DNA from: Begonia masoniana
Lineage: Eukaryota; Streptophyta; Magnoliopsida; Cucurbitales; Begoniaceae
Direction of reading: 5' to 3'
DNA: 64,000 nt
Assembly: GCA_022432975.1 (NCBI GenBank)
Contig: CM039506.1
Location: 538,671 to 602,670 of the forward strand
Every line of letters starts with the position of its first letter. Within the stretch, counting starts at the first letter, position 1. Shown piece by piece: positions 35,084 through 46,000 of this stretch. The position numbers and the translations under genes are program-made. The notes beneath the pieces were generated by a model that ran no database searches, had not been told where the DNA came from, and worked only from the letters and a program-made list of their open reading frames with translations.

Positions 35084-36288
35084 TACAAATTCTAACCATC
35101 GTCTCTGTCTCAGGTTCAAGTCTTTTTGCGTAAATATGTACTTCAAACTTTTGTGGTCAGAAAAGACTTCACATTGCTGGCCATAAAGGTAATGTCTCCA
35201 TATTTTCAAGGCAAAAACCACTGCTGCTAGCTCTAGATCGTGCGTCGGATAGTTCCGTTCATAGGTTTTGAGTTGTCTTGATGCATAAGCCACAACTTTT
35301 CCATCTTGCATTAAAACAACACCTAACCCGATCTTAGAAGCATCACAATAAATGCTAAAATTACCGTTTTCTGCTGGTAGTGTCAATACAGGAGCTGTTG
35401 TCAATTTCTGCTTAAGTGTCTGAAAACTCTTTTCACAATCCTCGGACCACCCGAATTTTACACTTTTCCTGGTCAAGCGAGATAAAGGAAAGGCTATTTC
35501 TGAAAAACCCTCAATAAATCTTCTGTAATAACCTGCTAGACCAAGAAAACTCCGTATATCACCAACATTTTTAGGCTGAGGCCATTCGATAATAGCCTGA
35601 ATCTTTGAAGGATCAACTGAAATTCCTTCATTCGAAATAACATGACCGAGGAAATTGACACGATCGAGCCAGAATTCACATTTAGAAAATTTTGCGTATA
35701 GTCGGTGAAGCTTCAAAGTTGACAAAACCGTCGTTAAATGCTCTTCGTGTTCCTCTTTCGTCTTGGAATAGATCAAAATGTCATCAATGAACACGATCAC
35801 GAATTTGTCTAAGTATTCGTGAAATACCCGATTCATAAGATCCATAAAAGCTGCAGGAGCATTCGTTAAACCAAAAGACATCACTAGGAATTCGTAATGT
35901 CCATACCTAGTCCAAAAGGCAGTCTTGGGTATATCCTCTGGTTTAACCTTCAACTGATAGTACCCAGATCGTAAATCAATCTTTGAAAACACTTTGGCAC
36001 CTTGCAGTTGATCAAACAAATCATCAATACGTGGCAAAGGATACTTGTTCTTTATCGTCAACTTATTAAGTTCCCGATAGTCAATGCACATTCTAAGGGA
36101 TCCATCTTTCTTCTTCACAAAAAGAACTGGTGCACCCCATGGTGAAAAACTAGGGCGTATGAATCCTTTGTCTACTAGTTCTGTCAACTGTGTCTTTAAC
36201 TCTTTTAATTCCGTAGGAGCCGTACGGTATGGATTCTTTGATACTGGTGCAGCCCCTGGAATTACATCAATTTGAAATTCTATTTCCC
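35042..36288 (-). pseudogene. Ty3/gypsy reverse transcriptase-RNase H fragment of element 3
   Basis: The frame is open on the minus strand from about 36288, upstream of the first ATG at 36187, so no true start is present. It begins in the stretch before RT (DVIPGAAP, then PYR) and covers the RT core ([39 protein letters not shown]) and RNase H ([25 protein letters not shown]). It breaks after RRWLEFVK, where sequence switches into the partial LTR and stops 12 codons later. The last RNase H catalytic Asp and all of integrase, gag and protease are missing. The RT itself reads intact, which with the similar LTR copies implies a recent rearrangement. It is related to, but clearly different from, element 1's protein. 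Confidence 0.9.
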
Positions 36289-36289
36289 G

Positions 36290-38069
36290 ATATTACTTAT
36301 GTACTCGCCCACAGGTCAAAATCGCCCTAGCGGCTACAAGCATATCCAATGGACGTTCTCCACCAACTGCTCCATCAACCTTCTTGAGGATCAAGGCCCT
36401 TACCTGCATCAAATTCACCTACACCATAAAATAAACTAATGAGCCTAATACTCAGTTAGTGATGTAGAGTAAAATAAAATGCATGCTCATGATTATGCTA
36501 TGCTGTTCGTAAAAGCATATACTGAGTCTTGTTTATTTTTCTTGCATGACATGAGTTATTGGGGTACTGTTTCTAGAGAAGAGATGGCCTAACTGATTGT
36601 CCACCTGGCGGGACGACCAACTCGCTCTAGGGGAAGTGGAATGGCATATCTGACAGTCCCTCTGACGGAACCGGTTCCTCTGGCGGAACTACCAAACTCA
36701 GTTCCCTACCCACAACAACTATTATGTATTTTACTGTTCTGTATTCTGTTACTCTTGTTTACATGAAAACTATGTATAAAAAAAACCATTTTCTATGCTT
36801 TAGGAAAACCATGATGCATGATTACATGTTGCACACACATCCTTCAATTCTATAACATAATATAAACTAATAAGCAAATCATTCATTAAAGAAACAACTA
36901 GCATAATTAACTCACTCACAACCTAAAAGTTCTACCCAACCAACTCTCAAAACTACATTCACCAAATCCTCATTCTCATAATCTTTTGTGGTGTAGGCCA
37001 ATCGGCCAAAACGCATGCATACATACACTTACCTCGTGTCTTGAGTTCGGTTTCGTCAATGTGTTCAAGTTCCTTCTTGACTTGTATACCTAAAGCATGC
37101 CAATCAACAAGATTCATAAAAATTCACTTAACAACTTAATTTTCGGAATTCCCTTCAAATCAACAACAAATTTCAAAATTTCATAACTTTTGCTATACAT
37201 AACCAAATTCGATAATTCTTGAGGCTATGGAATCCTTAAGGAGTCTACTTTAACATGGTAAAGTCAATTTATCAAGATAAACTATCTCAATTTACCAAAA
37301 TTACAGATTTCCAATCTGCCCTATATTTCACTATTTTCAACTATTCATGCATTACTTGATGTTTTTCCTTCATTTCCAACCATAAGCAGCCATTACAATT
37401 CATTCAAACCCTAAAACATCAAGAAATTAAGGAGGGAAAACCAAATTTTCGTGCAGCCATCTAGGGTTTATCAACTTCTCCATAAACTCAACAAAACTCT
37501 AATTTTACCAGCCTATAACTAGTATTTTGCATAAACATAACCTAAAATCTAACTTACTTTGATTCTTCTTACAAGAGACCAAGCTTTTGAGGTAGAAGAG
37601 TGCTCTGGAAATGGAGAAGAGAAGAGGCACGTAGGGAGTGAGAAACAGAAGAAAAAAAAATGAAGATAATCATTGTGAGGTGTCACTTTAAGATTTAAAG
37701 AAGAAAGTTGACTTTTCTTCATCCTTATCCTCCATTTCTTCTCTTTATTTCTTTCTTCCAAGTCTTCCAACGTGAAAACCATGTATCCTTCACTTTCTAT
37801 TTGCCAAACACCCTTTTAAAAGTTCCTCCATTGGTTCTTCATTTGTTGACTTTTCAAACTCAACATTACTCTTCATTTCTATTGGCTCTTAATTACTTTT
37901 GACTTTTCAAATCCCACTTCTATTGGTTCATCAGTCTCTTTAGTTTTTATAGTTGATTGCTATTGCTCTATTACTTGTTGACTTCTCAATAAATTGAGAA
38001 GTTTTAAATCGTAAACACTATGCACGAGTAATAAGGTGTACGATGAAATGTTTTTTTTTGGTTATTACA
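36290..38069 (-). mobile_element. Right partial LTR of element 3 (parts B and C; 5' LTR on the element strand)
   Basis: Part B repeats 34218-35083 at an offset of 2072. Part C (37156-38069) is AT-rich, with a CATCTAGGGTTTATC motif, and occurs only here. Frames of 64-77 codons near 37549-37902 are low-complexity and unsupported. The sequence ends TTATTACA before satellite. Confidence 0.8.
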
Positions 38070-38114
38070 CTTGTTGTTACAACCGAAGTTATCCGTTTCA
38101 CCTTCAAGGCTTTA
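38070..38114. repeat. Satellite remnant between element 3 and Cassandra copy 2
   Basis: 45 bases, CTTGTTGTTACAACCGAAG through GGCTTTA, matching the lead-in to Cassandra at 28050, including the shared variant TATCCGTTTC. Confidence 0.85.
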
Positions 38115-38489
38115 TGTGATGACCCGGAAGTGTGAGTGTGGTACGATGGCTGCACGAACCAGAACCCGGATGGCGATACGTCCGCGTTGGCGAACCGGAA
38201 GGTGACTGGTCGTAAAAAGGGGGTCGTCACAATCCTACATCGCTTGGGGAAGTATATGGAAATGAAACAAATGTAAAGAGACCCTCCCATCATAGCAAGA
38301 CACGTTTTGGAGCACGATTGGCAACGGATCCCATAAGAACTCCGAAGTTAAAAGTGCTTCGGCGAGAGCAATTCCAGGTTGGGTGACCTTCCGGGAAGTT
38401 TCGTCAAACAAAGCCGTGAGGGGAGGATATTGGGCTGCGGCCCAATCCCCAGAGCGGACAATATTTTGCTAGGAATAGGGGTCGTTACA
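38115..38489 (+). mobile_element. Cassandra-type TRIM solo LTR (copy 2, 375 bp)
   Basis: It has the same ends, flanks and CTTTA duplication (38110-38114, 38490-38494) as 28050-28425, so it is a duplicate of the same insertion and not a second transposition. Roughly 16 differences by eye separate the copies. They include a changed TATA-like region (CAAATGTAAAG instead of CATATATAAAG) and a damaged end of the 5S-like domain (GAAGTTTCGTC). Confidence 0.88.
38312..38407 (+). other. 5S rRNA-like domain in Cassandra LTR copy 2
   Basis: Box A-like AGTTAAAAGTGCTTCGG and box C-like GGTTGGGTGACCTTCCGG are retained, as in copy 1. The last bases have small changes. Not expected to be a functional 5S gene. 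Confidence 0.8.
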
Positions 38490-41400
38490 CTTTAACTTGA
38501 AGTGATGAGAACGAAGTGTATTGAGGACCCAATAAGCTTCATGGACGCGTAATTAGGACTTAGTAATGCGTTTGATGAAGTAAAAGAACCTTCACTTCAA
38601 TCGATTTGTTCCAAAAGAACTGAACGTATCAAGCTAATAAGGTTGACGGTTACATGACCTGTTGTTACAACCGAAGTTATCCATTTCACCTTCAAGGCTT
38701 TAACTTGTAGTGATGAGAACGAAATGTATTGAGGACCCAATACGCTTTTTGGACGCATAATTAGGACTTAGTAATTCGTTTGATGAAGTAAAAGAACCTT
38801 CACTTCAATCGATTTTTTACAAAAGAACTGAACGTATGAAGCTAATGAGGTTGACTGTTACATGACTTGTTGTTACAACCGAAGTTATCCATTTCACCTT
38901 CAAGTCTTTAAGTTGAAGTGATCAGAACTAAGTGTATTGAGGATCCAATAAGCTTCATGGACTCATAATTAGGACTTAGTAATGCGTTTGATGATGTAAA
39001 AGAACCTTCTCTTCAATCGATTTGTTTCAAAAGAACTTAACGTATCAAGCTAATGAGGTTGAATGTTACATGACTTGTTGTTACAACCGAAGTTATCCAT
39101 TTCACCTTCAAGGCTTTAACTCAAAGTGATGTGAACGAAGTGTATTGAGGACCCAATAAGCTTCATGGACATGTAATTTAAACATAGTAATGCGTTTGAT
39201 GAAGTATAAGAACCATCACTTCAATCGATTTGTTCCAAAAGAACCGAATGTATCAAGCAAATAAGGTTGACTGTTACATGACTTGTTGTTACAACCGAAG
39301 TTATCCATTACACATTCAAGACTTTAACTTGAAGTGATGAGAACGAAGTGTATTGAGGACCCAATAAGCTTCATGGACGTGTAATTAGGACTTAGTAATG
39401 CGTTTGATGAAGTAATAGAACCTTCACTTCAATCGATTTGTTTCAAAAGAACTGAACGTATCAAGCTAATGAGGTTGACTGTTACATGACTTGTTGTTAC
39501 AACCAAAGGTATCCATTTAATCTTCAAGGATTTAACTTGAAGTGATGAGAACGAAGTGTATTGAGGACCCAATAAGCTTCATGGACGCGTAATTAGGACT
39601 TAGTAATGCGTTTGATGAAATAAAAGAACCTTCACTTCAATCGATTTGTTTCAAAAGAACTGCACGTATCAAGCTAATGAGGTTGACTGTTACATGACTT
39701 GTTGTTACAACCGAAGTTATCCATTTCACCTTCAAGGCTTAACTTGAAGTGATGAGAACGAAGTGTATTGAGGACCCAATAAGCTTCATGGACGCGTAAT
39801 TAGGACTTAGTAATGCGTTTGATGAAGTAAAAGAACCTTCACTTCAATCGATTTGTTTCAAAAGAACTGAACGTATCAAGCTAATGAGGTTGACTGTCAC
39901 ATGACTTGTTGTTACAACCGAAGTTATCCATTTCACCATCAAGGCTTTAACTTTAAGTGATGAGAACGAAGTGTATTGAGGACCCAATAAGCTTCATGGA
40001 CGCGTAATTAGGACTTAGTAATGCGTTTGATGAAAGTAAAAGAACCTTCACTTCAATCGATTTGTTTCAAAAGAACTGAACGTATCAAGCTAATGAGGTT
40101 GACTGTTACATGACTTGTTGTTACAACCGAGTTATCCATTTCACCATTCAAGGCTTAACTTGAAGTGATGAGAACGAAGTGGTATTGAGGACCCAATAAG
40201 CTTCATAGACGCGTAATTAGGGCTTAGTAATGCGTTTGATGAAGTAAAAGAACCTTCACTTCAATCGATTTGTTTCAAAAGAACTGAACGTATAAAGCTA
40301 ATGAGGTTGACTGTCACATGACTTGTTGTTACAACCGAAGTTATCCATTTCACCTTCAAGGCTTTAACTTTAAGTGATGAGAACGAAGTGTATTGAGGAC
40401 CCAATAAGCTTCATGGACGCGTAATTAGGACTTAGTAATGCGTTTGATGAAATAAAAGAACCTTCACTTCAATCGATTTGTTTCAAAAGAACTGAACGTA
40501 TCAAGCTAATGAGGTTGACTGTTACATGACTTGTTGTTACAACCGAAGTTATCCATTTCACCTTCAAGGCTTAACTTGAAGTGATGAGAACGAAGGGTAT
40601 TGAGGACCCAATAAGCTTCATGGACGCGTAATTGGGGCTTAGTAATGTGTTTGATGACGTAAAAGAACCTTCACTTCAATCGATTTGTTTCAAAAGAACT
40701 GAACGTATAAAGCTAATGAGGTTGACTGTTACATGACTTGTTGTTACAACCGAAGTTATCTGTTTCACCTTCAAGGCTTTAACTTGAAGTGATGAGAACG
40801 AAGTGTATTGCGGACCGAATAAGCTTCATGGACACGTAATTAGGACTTAGTAATGCTTTTGATGAATTATAAGAACCTTCACTTCAATCTATTTGTTCCA
40901 AAAGAACCGAACGTATCAAGCAAATGAGGTTGACTGTTACATGACTTGTTGTTACAACCGAAGTTATCCATTTCACCTTCAAGGCTTAACTTGAAGTGAT
41001 GAGAACGAAGTGTATTGAGGACCCAATAAGCTTCATGGACGCGTAATTAGGACTTAGTAATGCGTTTGATGAAGTAAAAGAACCTTCACTTCAATCGATT
41101 TGTTTCAAAAGAACTGAACGTATCAAGCTAATGAGGTTGACTGTTACATGACTTGTTGTTACAACCGAAGTTATCCATTTCACCTTCAAGGCTTTAACTT
41201 GAAGTGATGAGAACGAAGTGTATTGAGGACCAATAAGCTTCATGGACGCGTAATTAGGACTTAGTAATGCGTTTGATGAAGTAAAAGAACCTTCACTTCA
41301 ATCGATTTGTTTCAAAAGAACTGAACGTATCAAGCTAATGAGGTTGACTGTTACACGACCTGTTGTTACAACCGAAGTTATCCATTTCACCTTCAAGGCT

Positions 41401-44400
41401 TTAACTTGAAGTGATGAGAACGAAATGAATTGAGACCCAATAAGCTTCTTGGACGCATAATTAGGACTTAGTAATTCGTTTGATGAAGTAAAAGAACCTT
41501 CACTTCAATCGATTTGTTTCAAAAGAACTGAACGTATCAAGGTTATGAGGTTGGCTATTACATGACTTGTTGTTACAACCGAAGTTATCCATTTCACCTT
41601 CAAGGCTTTAAGTTGAAGTGATCCGAACTAAGTGTATTGAGGATCCAATAAGCTTCATGGACTCATAATTAGGACTTAGTAATGCGTTTGATAAAGTAAA
41701 AGAACCTTCTCTTCAATCGATTTGTTTCAAAAGAACTTAACGTATCAAGCTAATGAAGTTGAATGTTACATGACTTGTTGTTACAACCGAAGTTATCCAT
41801 TTCACCTTCAAGGCTTTAACTAAAAGTGATGTGAACGAAGTGTATTGAGAACCCAATAAGCTTCATGGACACGTAATAAGGACATAGTAATGCGTTTGAT
41901 GAAGTATAAGAACCTTCATTTCAATCAATTTGTTCCAAAAGAACCGAACGTATCAAGCAAATAAGGTTGACTGTTACATGACTTGTTGTTACAACCGAAG
42001 TTATCCATTACACATTCAAGGCTTTAACTTGAAGTGATGAGAACGAAGTGTATTGAGGACCCAATAAGCTTAATGGACGCGTAATTAGGACTTAGTAATG
42101 CGTTTGATGAAGTAAAAGAACCTTCACTTCAATCGATTTGTTTTAAAAGAACTGAACGTATCACGCTAATGAGGTTGACTGTTACATGACTTGTTGTTAC
42201 AACCAAAGTTATCCATTTCATCTTCAAGGCTTTAACTTGAAGTGATGAGAACGAAATGTATTGAGGACCCAATAAGATTCATGGACGCGTAATTAGGACT
42301 TAGTAAAGCGTTTGATGAAATAAAAGAACCTTCACTTCAATCGATTTGTTTTAAAAGAACTGAACGTATCAAGCTAATGAGGTTGACTGTTACATGACTT
42401 GTTGTTACAATCGAAGTTATCCATTTCACCTTCAAGGCTTAACTTGAAGTGATGAGAACGAAGTGTATTGAGGACCCAATAAACTTCATGGACGCGTAAT
42501 TAGGACTTAGTAATGCGTTTGATGAAGTAAAAGAACCTCCACTTCAATCGATTTGTTTTAAAAGAACTGAACGTATCAAGCTAATGAGGTTGACTGTTAC
42601 ATGACTTGTTGTTACAACCGAAGTTATCCATTACACATTCAAGGCTTTAACTTGAAGTGATGAGAACGAAGTGTATTGAGGACCCAATAAGCTTCATGGA
42701 CGCGTAATTAGGACTTAGTAATGCGTTTGATGAAGTAAAAGATCCTTCACTTCAATCGATTTGTTCCAAAAATAACTGAACGTATCAAGCTAATGAGGTT
42801 GACTGTTACATGACTTGTTGTTACAACCGAAGTTATCCATTTAATCTTCAAGGTTTTAACTTTAAGTGATGAGAACGAAGTGTATTGAGGACCCAATAAG
42901 CTTCATGGATGCGTAATTAGGACTTAGTAATGCGTTTGATGAAGTAAAAGAACCTTCACTTCAATCGATTTGTTCCAAAAGAACTGAACGTATCAAGCTA
43001 ATGAGGTTGACTGTTACATGACTTGTTGTTGCAACCGAAGTTATCCATTTAATCTTCAAGGTTTTAACTTTAAGTGATGAGAACGAAGTGTATTGAGGAC
43101 CCAATAAGCTTCATGGACGCGTAATTAGGACTTAGTAATGCGTTTGATGAAGTAAAAGAACCTTCACTTCAATCTATTTGTTCCAAAAGAACTGAACGTA
43201 TCAAGCTAATGAGGTTGACTGTTACATGACTTGTTGTTACAACCGAAGTTATCCATTTAATCTTCAAGGCTTTAACTTGAAGTGATGAGAACGAAGTGTA
43301 TTGAGGACCCAATAAGCTTCATGGACGCGTAATTAGGACTTAGTAATGCGTTTGATGAAGTAAAAGAACCTTCACTTCAATCGATTTGTTCCAAAAGAAC
43401 TGAACGTATCAAGCTAATGAGGTTGACTGTTACATGACTTGTTGTTACAACCGAAGTTATCCATTTAATCTTCAAGGCTTTAACTTTAAGTGATGAGAAC
43501 GAAGTGTATTGAGAACCCAATAAGCTTCATGGACGCGTAATTAGGACTTAGTAATGCGTTTGATGAAGTAAAAGAACCTTCACTGCAATCGATTTGTTTC
43601 AAAAGAACTGAACGTATCAAGCTAATGAGGTTGACTGTTACATGACTTGTTGTTGCAACCGAAGTTATCCAATTCACCTTCAAGGCTTTAACTTTAAGTG
43701 ATGAGAACGAAGTGTATTGAAGACCCAATAAGCTTCATTTACGCGTAATTTGGACTTAGTAATGCGTTTGATGAAGTAAAAGAACCTTCACTTCAATCGA
43801 TTTTTTCCAAAAGAATAGAACGAATCAAGCTAATGATGTTGACTGTTACATGACTTGTTGTTACAACCGAAGTTATCCATTTCACCTTCAAGGCTTTAAC
43901 TTGAAGTGATGAGAACGAAGTGTATTGAGGACCCAATAAGCTTCATGGACGCGTAATTAGGACTTAGTAATGCGTTTGATGAAGTAAAAGAACCTTCACT
44001 TCAATCGATTTGTTTCCAAAAGAACTGAACGTATCACGCTAATGAGGTTGACTAGTACATGACTTGTTGTTACAACCAAATTTATCCATTTCATCTTCAA
44101 GACTTTAACTTAAAGTGATGAGAACGAAGTGTATTGAGGACCCAATAAGATTCATGGACGCGTAATTAGGACTTAGTAATGCGTTTGATGAAATAAAAGA
44201 ACCTTCACTTCAATCGATTTGTTTCAAAAGAACTGAACGTATCAAGCGAATGAGGTTGACTGTTACATGACTTGTTGTTACAACCGAAGTTATCCATTTC
44301 ACCTTCAAGGCTTAACTTGAAGTGATGAGAACGAAGTGTATTGAGGACCCAATAAGCTTCATGGACGTGTAATTAGGACTTAGTAATGCGTTTGATGAAG

Positions 44401-46000
44401 TAAAAGAACCTTCACTTCAATCGATTTGTTTCAAAAGAACTGAACGTAACAAGCTAATGAGGTTGACTGTTACATGACTTATTGTTACAACCGAAGTTAT
44501 CCATTACACATTCAAGGCTTTAACTTGAAGTGATTAGAACGAAGTGTATTGAAGACCCAATAAGCTTCATGGACGCGTAATTAGGACTTAGTAATGCGTT
44601 TGATGATGTAAAAGAACCTTCACTTCAATCGATTTGTTCCAAAAGAACTGTACGTATCAAGCTATAAGGTTGACTGTTACATGACTTGTTGTTACAAGCA
44701 AAGTTATGCATTTCACCTTCAAGGCTTTAACTTGTAAGTGATGAGAACGAAGTGTATTGAGGACCCAATAAGCTTCATGGACGCGTAATTAGGACTTAGT
44801 AATGCGTTTGATGAAGTAAAAGAACCTTCACTTCAATCGATTTGTTCAAAAGAACTGAACGTATCAAGCTAATGAGGTTGACTGTTACATGACTTGTTGT
44901 TACAACCGAAGTTATCCATTTCACCTTCAAGGCTTTAACTTGAAGTGATGAGAACGAAGTGTATTGAGGACCCAATAAGCTTCATGGACGCGTAATTAGG
45001 ACTTAGTAATGCGTTTGATGAAGTAAAAGAACCTTCACTTCAATCGATTGTTTCAAAAAACTGAACGTATCAGCTAATGAGGTTGACTGTTACATGACTG
45101 TTTGTTACAACCGAAGTTATCCATTTCACCTTCAAGGCTTTACTTTGAAGTGATGAGAACGAAGTGTATTGAGGACCCAATAAGCTTCATGGACGCGTAA
45201 TTAGGACTTAGTAATGCGTTTGATGAAGAAAGAACCTTCACTTCAATCGATTTGTTTCAAAAGAACTGAACGTATCAAGCTAATGAGGTTGACTGTTACA
45301 TGACTTGTTGTTACAACCGAAGTTATCCATTAACATTCAAGGCTTTAACTGAAGTAGTATGAGAACGAAGTGTATTGAGGACCCAATAAGCTTCATGGAC
45401 GCGTAATTAGGACTTAGTAATGCGTTTGATGAAGTAAAAGAACTTCACTCAATCGATTTGTTCAAAAGAACTGAAGTATCAAGCTTAATGTTGACTGTTA
45501 CATGACTTGTGTTACAAACGAAGTTATCCATTAATCCTTCAAGGCTTTAACTTGAATGAGTTAGAACGAAGTGTATTGAGGACCCAATAAGCTTCATGGA
45601 CGCGTAATTAGGACTTAGTAATGCGTTTGATGAAGTAAAAGAACCTTCACTTCAATCGATTTGTTCCAAAAGAACTGACGTATCAAGCTAATGAGGTTGA
45701 TGTTACATGACTTGTTGTTACAACCAAGTTATCCATTTCACCTTCAAGGCTTTAAACTTGAAGTGATGAGAACGAACTGTATTAAGGACTCCAAATAAGC
45801 TTCATGGACGACTTAATTAGGACTTAGTAATGCGTTGATGAAGTATAAAGAACCTTCACTTCAATCGATTTGTTTCAAAGAACCTGAACGTATCAAGCTA
45901 ATGAGGTTGACTGTTACATGACTTGTTGTTACAACCGAAGTTATCCATTTCACCTTCAAGGCTTTAACTTGAAGTGATGAGAACGAAGTGTATTGAGGAC
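38490..46000. repeat. 208-bp satellite, subfamily B (array III, left part)
   Basis: About 36 monomers with moderate divergence. From 38490 to about 40,770 they are collinear, variant by variant, with 28426 to about 30,700, including GGATCCAATAAGCTTC and ATTACACATTCAAG. Dimers of 415 bp occur at 39736-40983. A block with the same markers as 38,920-39,540 reappears at about 41,620-42,240 (offset about 2.7 kb, 13 monomers). From about 42,840 to 43,740 several monomers share TCCATTTAATCTTCAAGG. Confidence 0.93.

Larger units (their letters stand above)
33795..38069 (-). mobile_element. Element 3: rearranged minus-strand Ty3/gypsy element with RT/RNase H remnant
   Basis: The outer ends are TGTGACAACC (33795) and TTATTACA (38069), inserted in satellite; CTTGT follows on the right and the slightly altered CTTGGT precedes on the left. 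Inside, the order is LTR part A (33795-34217), part B (34218-35083), RT/RNase H (minus), part B again (36290-37155) and part C (37156-38069). A full LTR would be A-B-C, about 2.2 kb. The simplest reading is a full element that lost one LTR's C part plus integrase, and the other LTR's A part plus PBS, gag and protease, through two deletions. The two B copies differ at under ten sites by eye. Confidence 0.82.

Noticed and set aside
37549..37902. Frames of 64-77 codons on both strands in part C of element 3
   Set aside because: Low-complexity Phe/Leu/Ser-rich translation of AT-rich LTR DNA, with no recognisable domain.
38115..38489. A second independent Cassandra insertion
   Set aside because: Identical target duplication, identical position in the monomer and matching flanking variants show that it is a duplicate of the copy at 28050.
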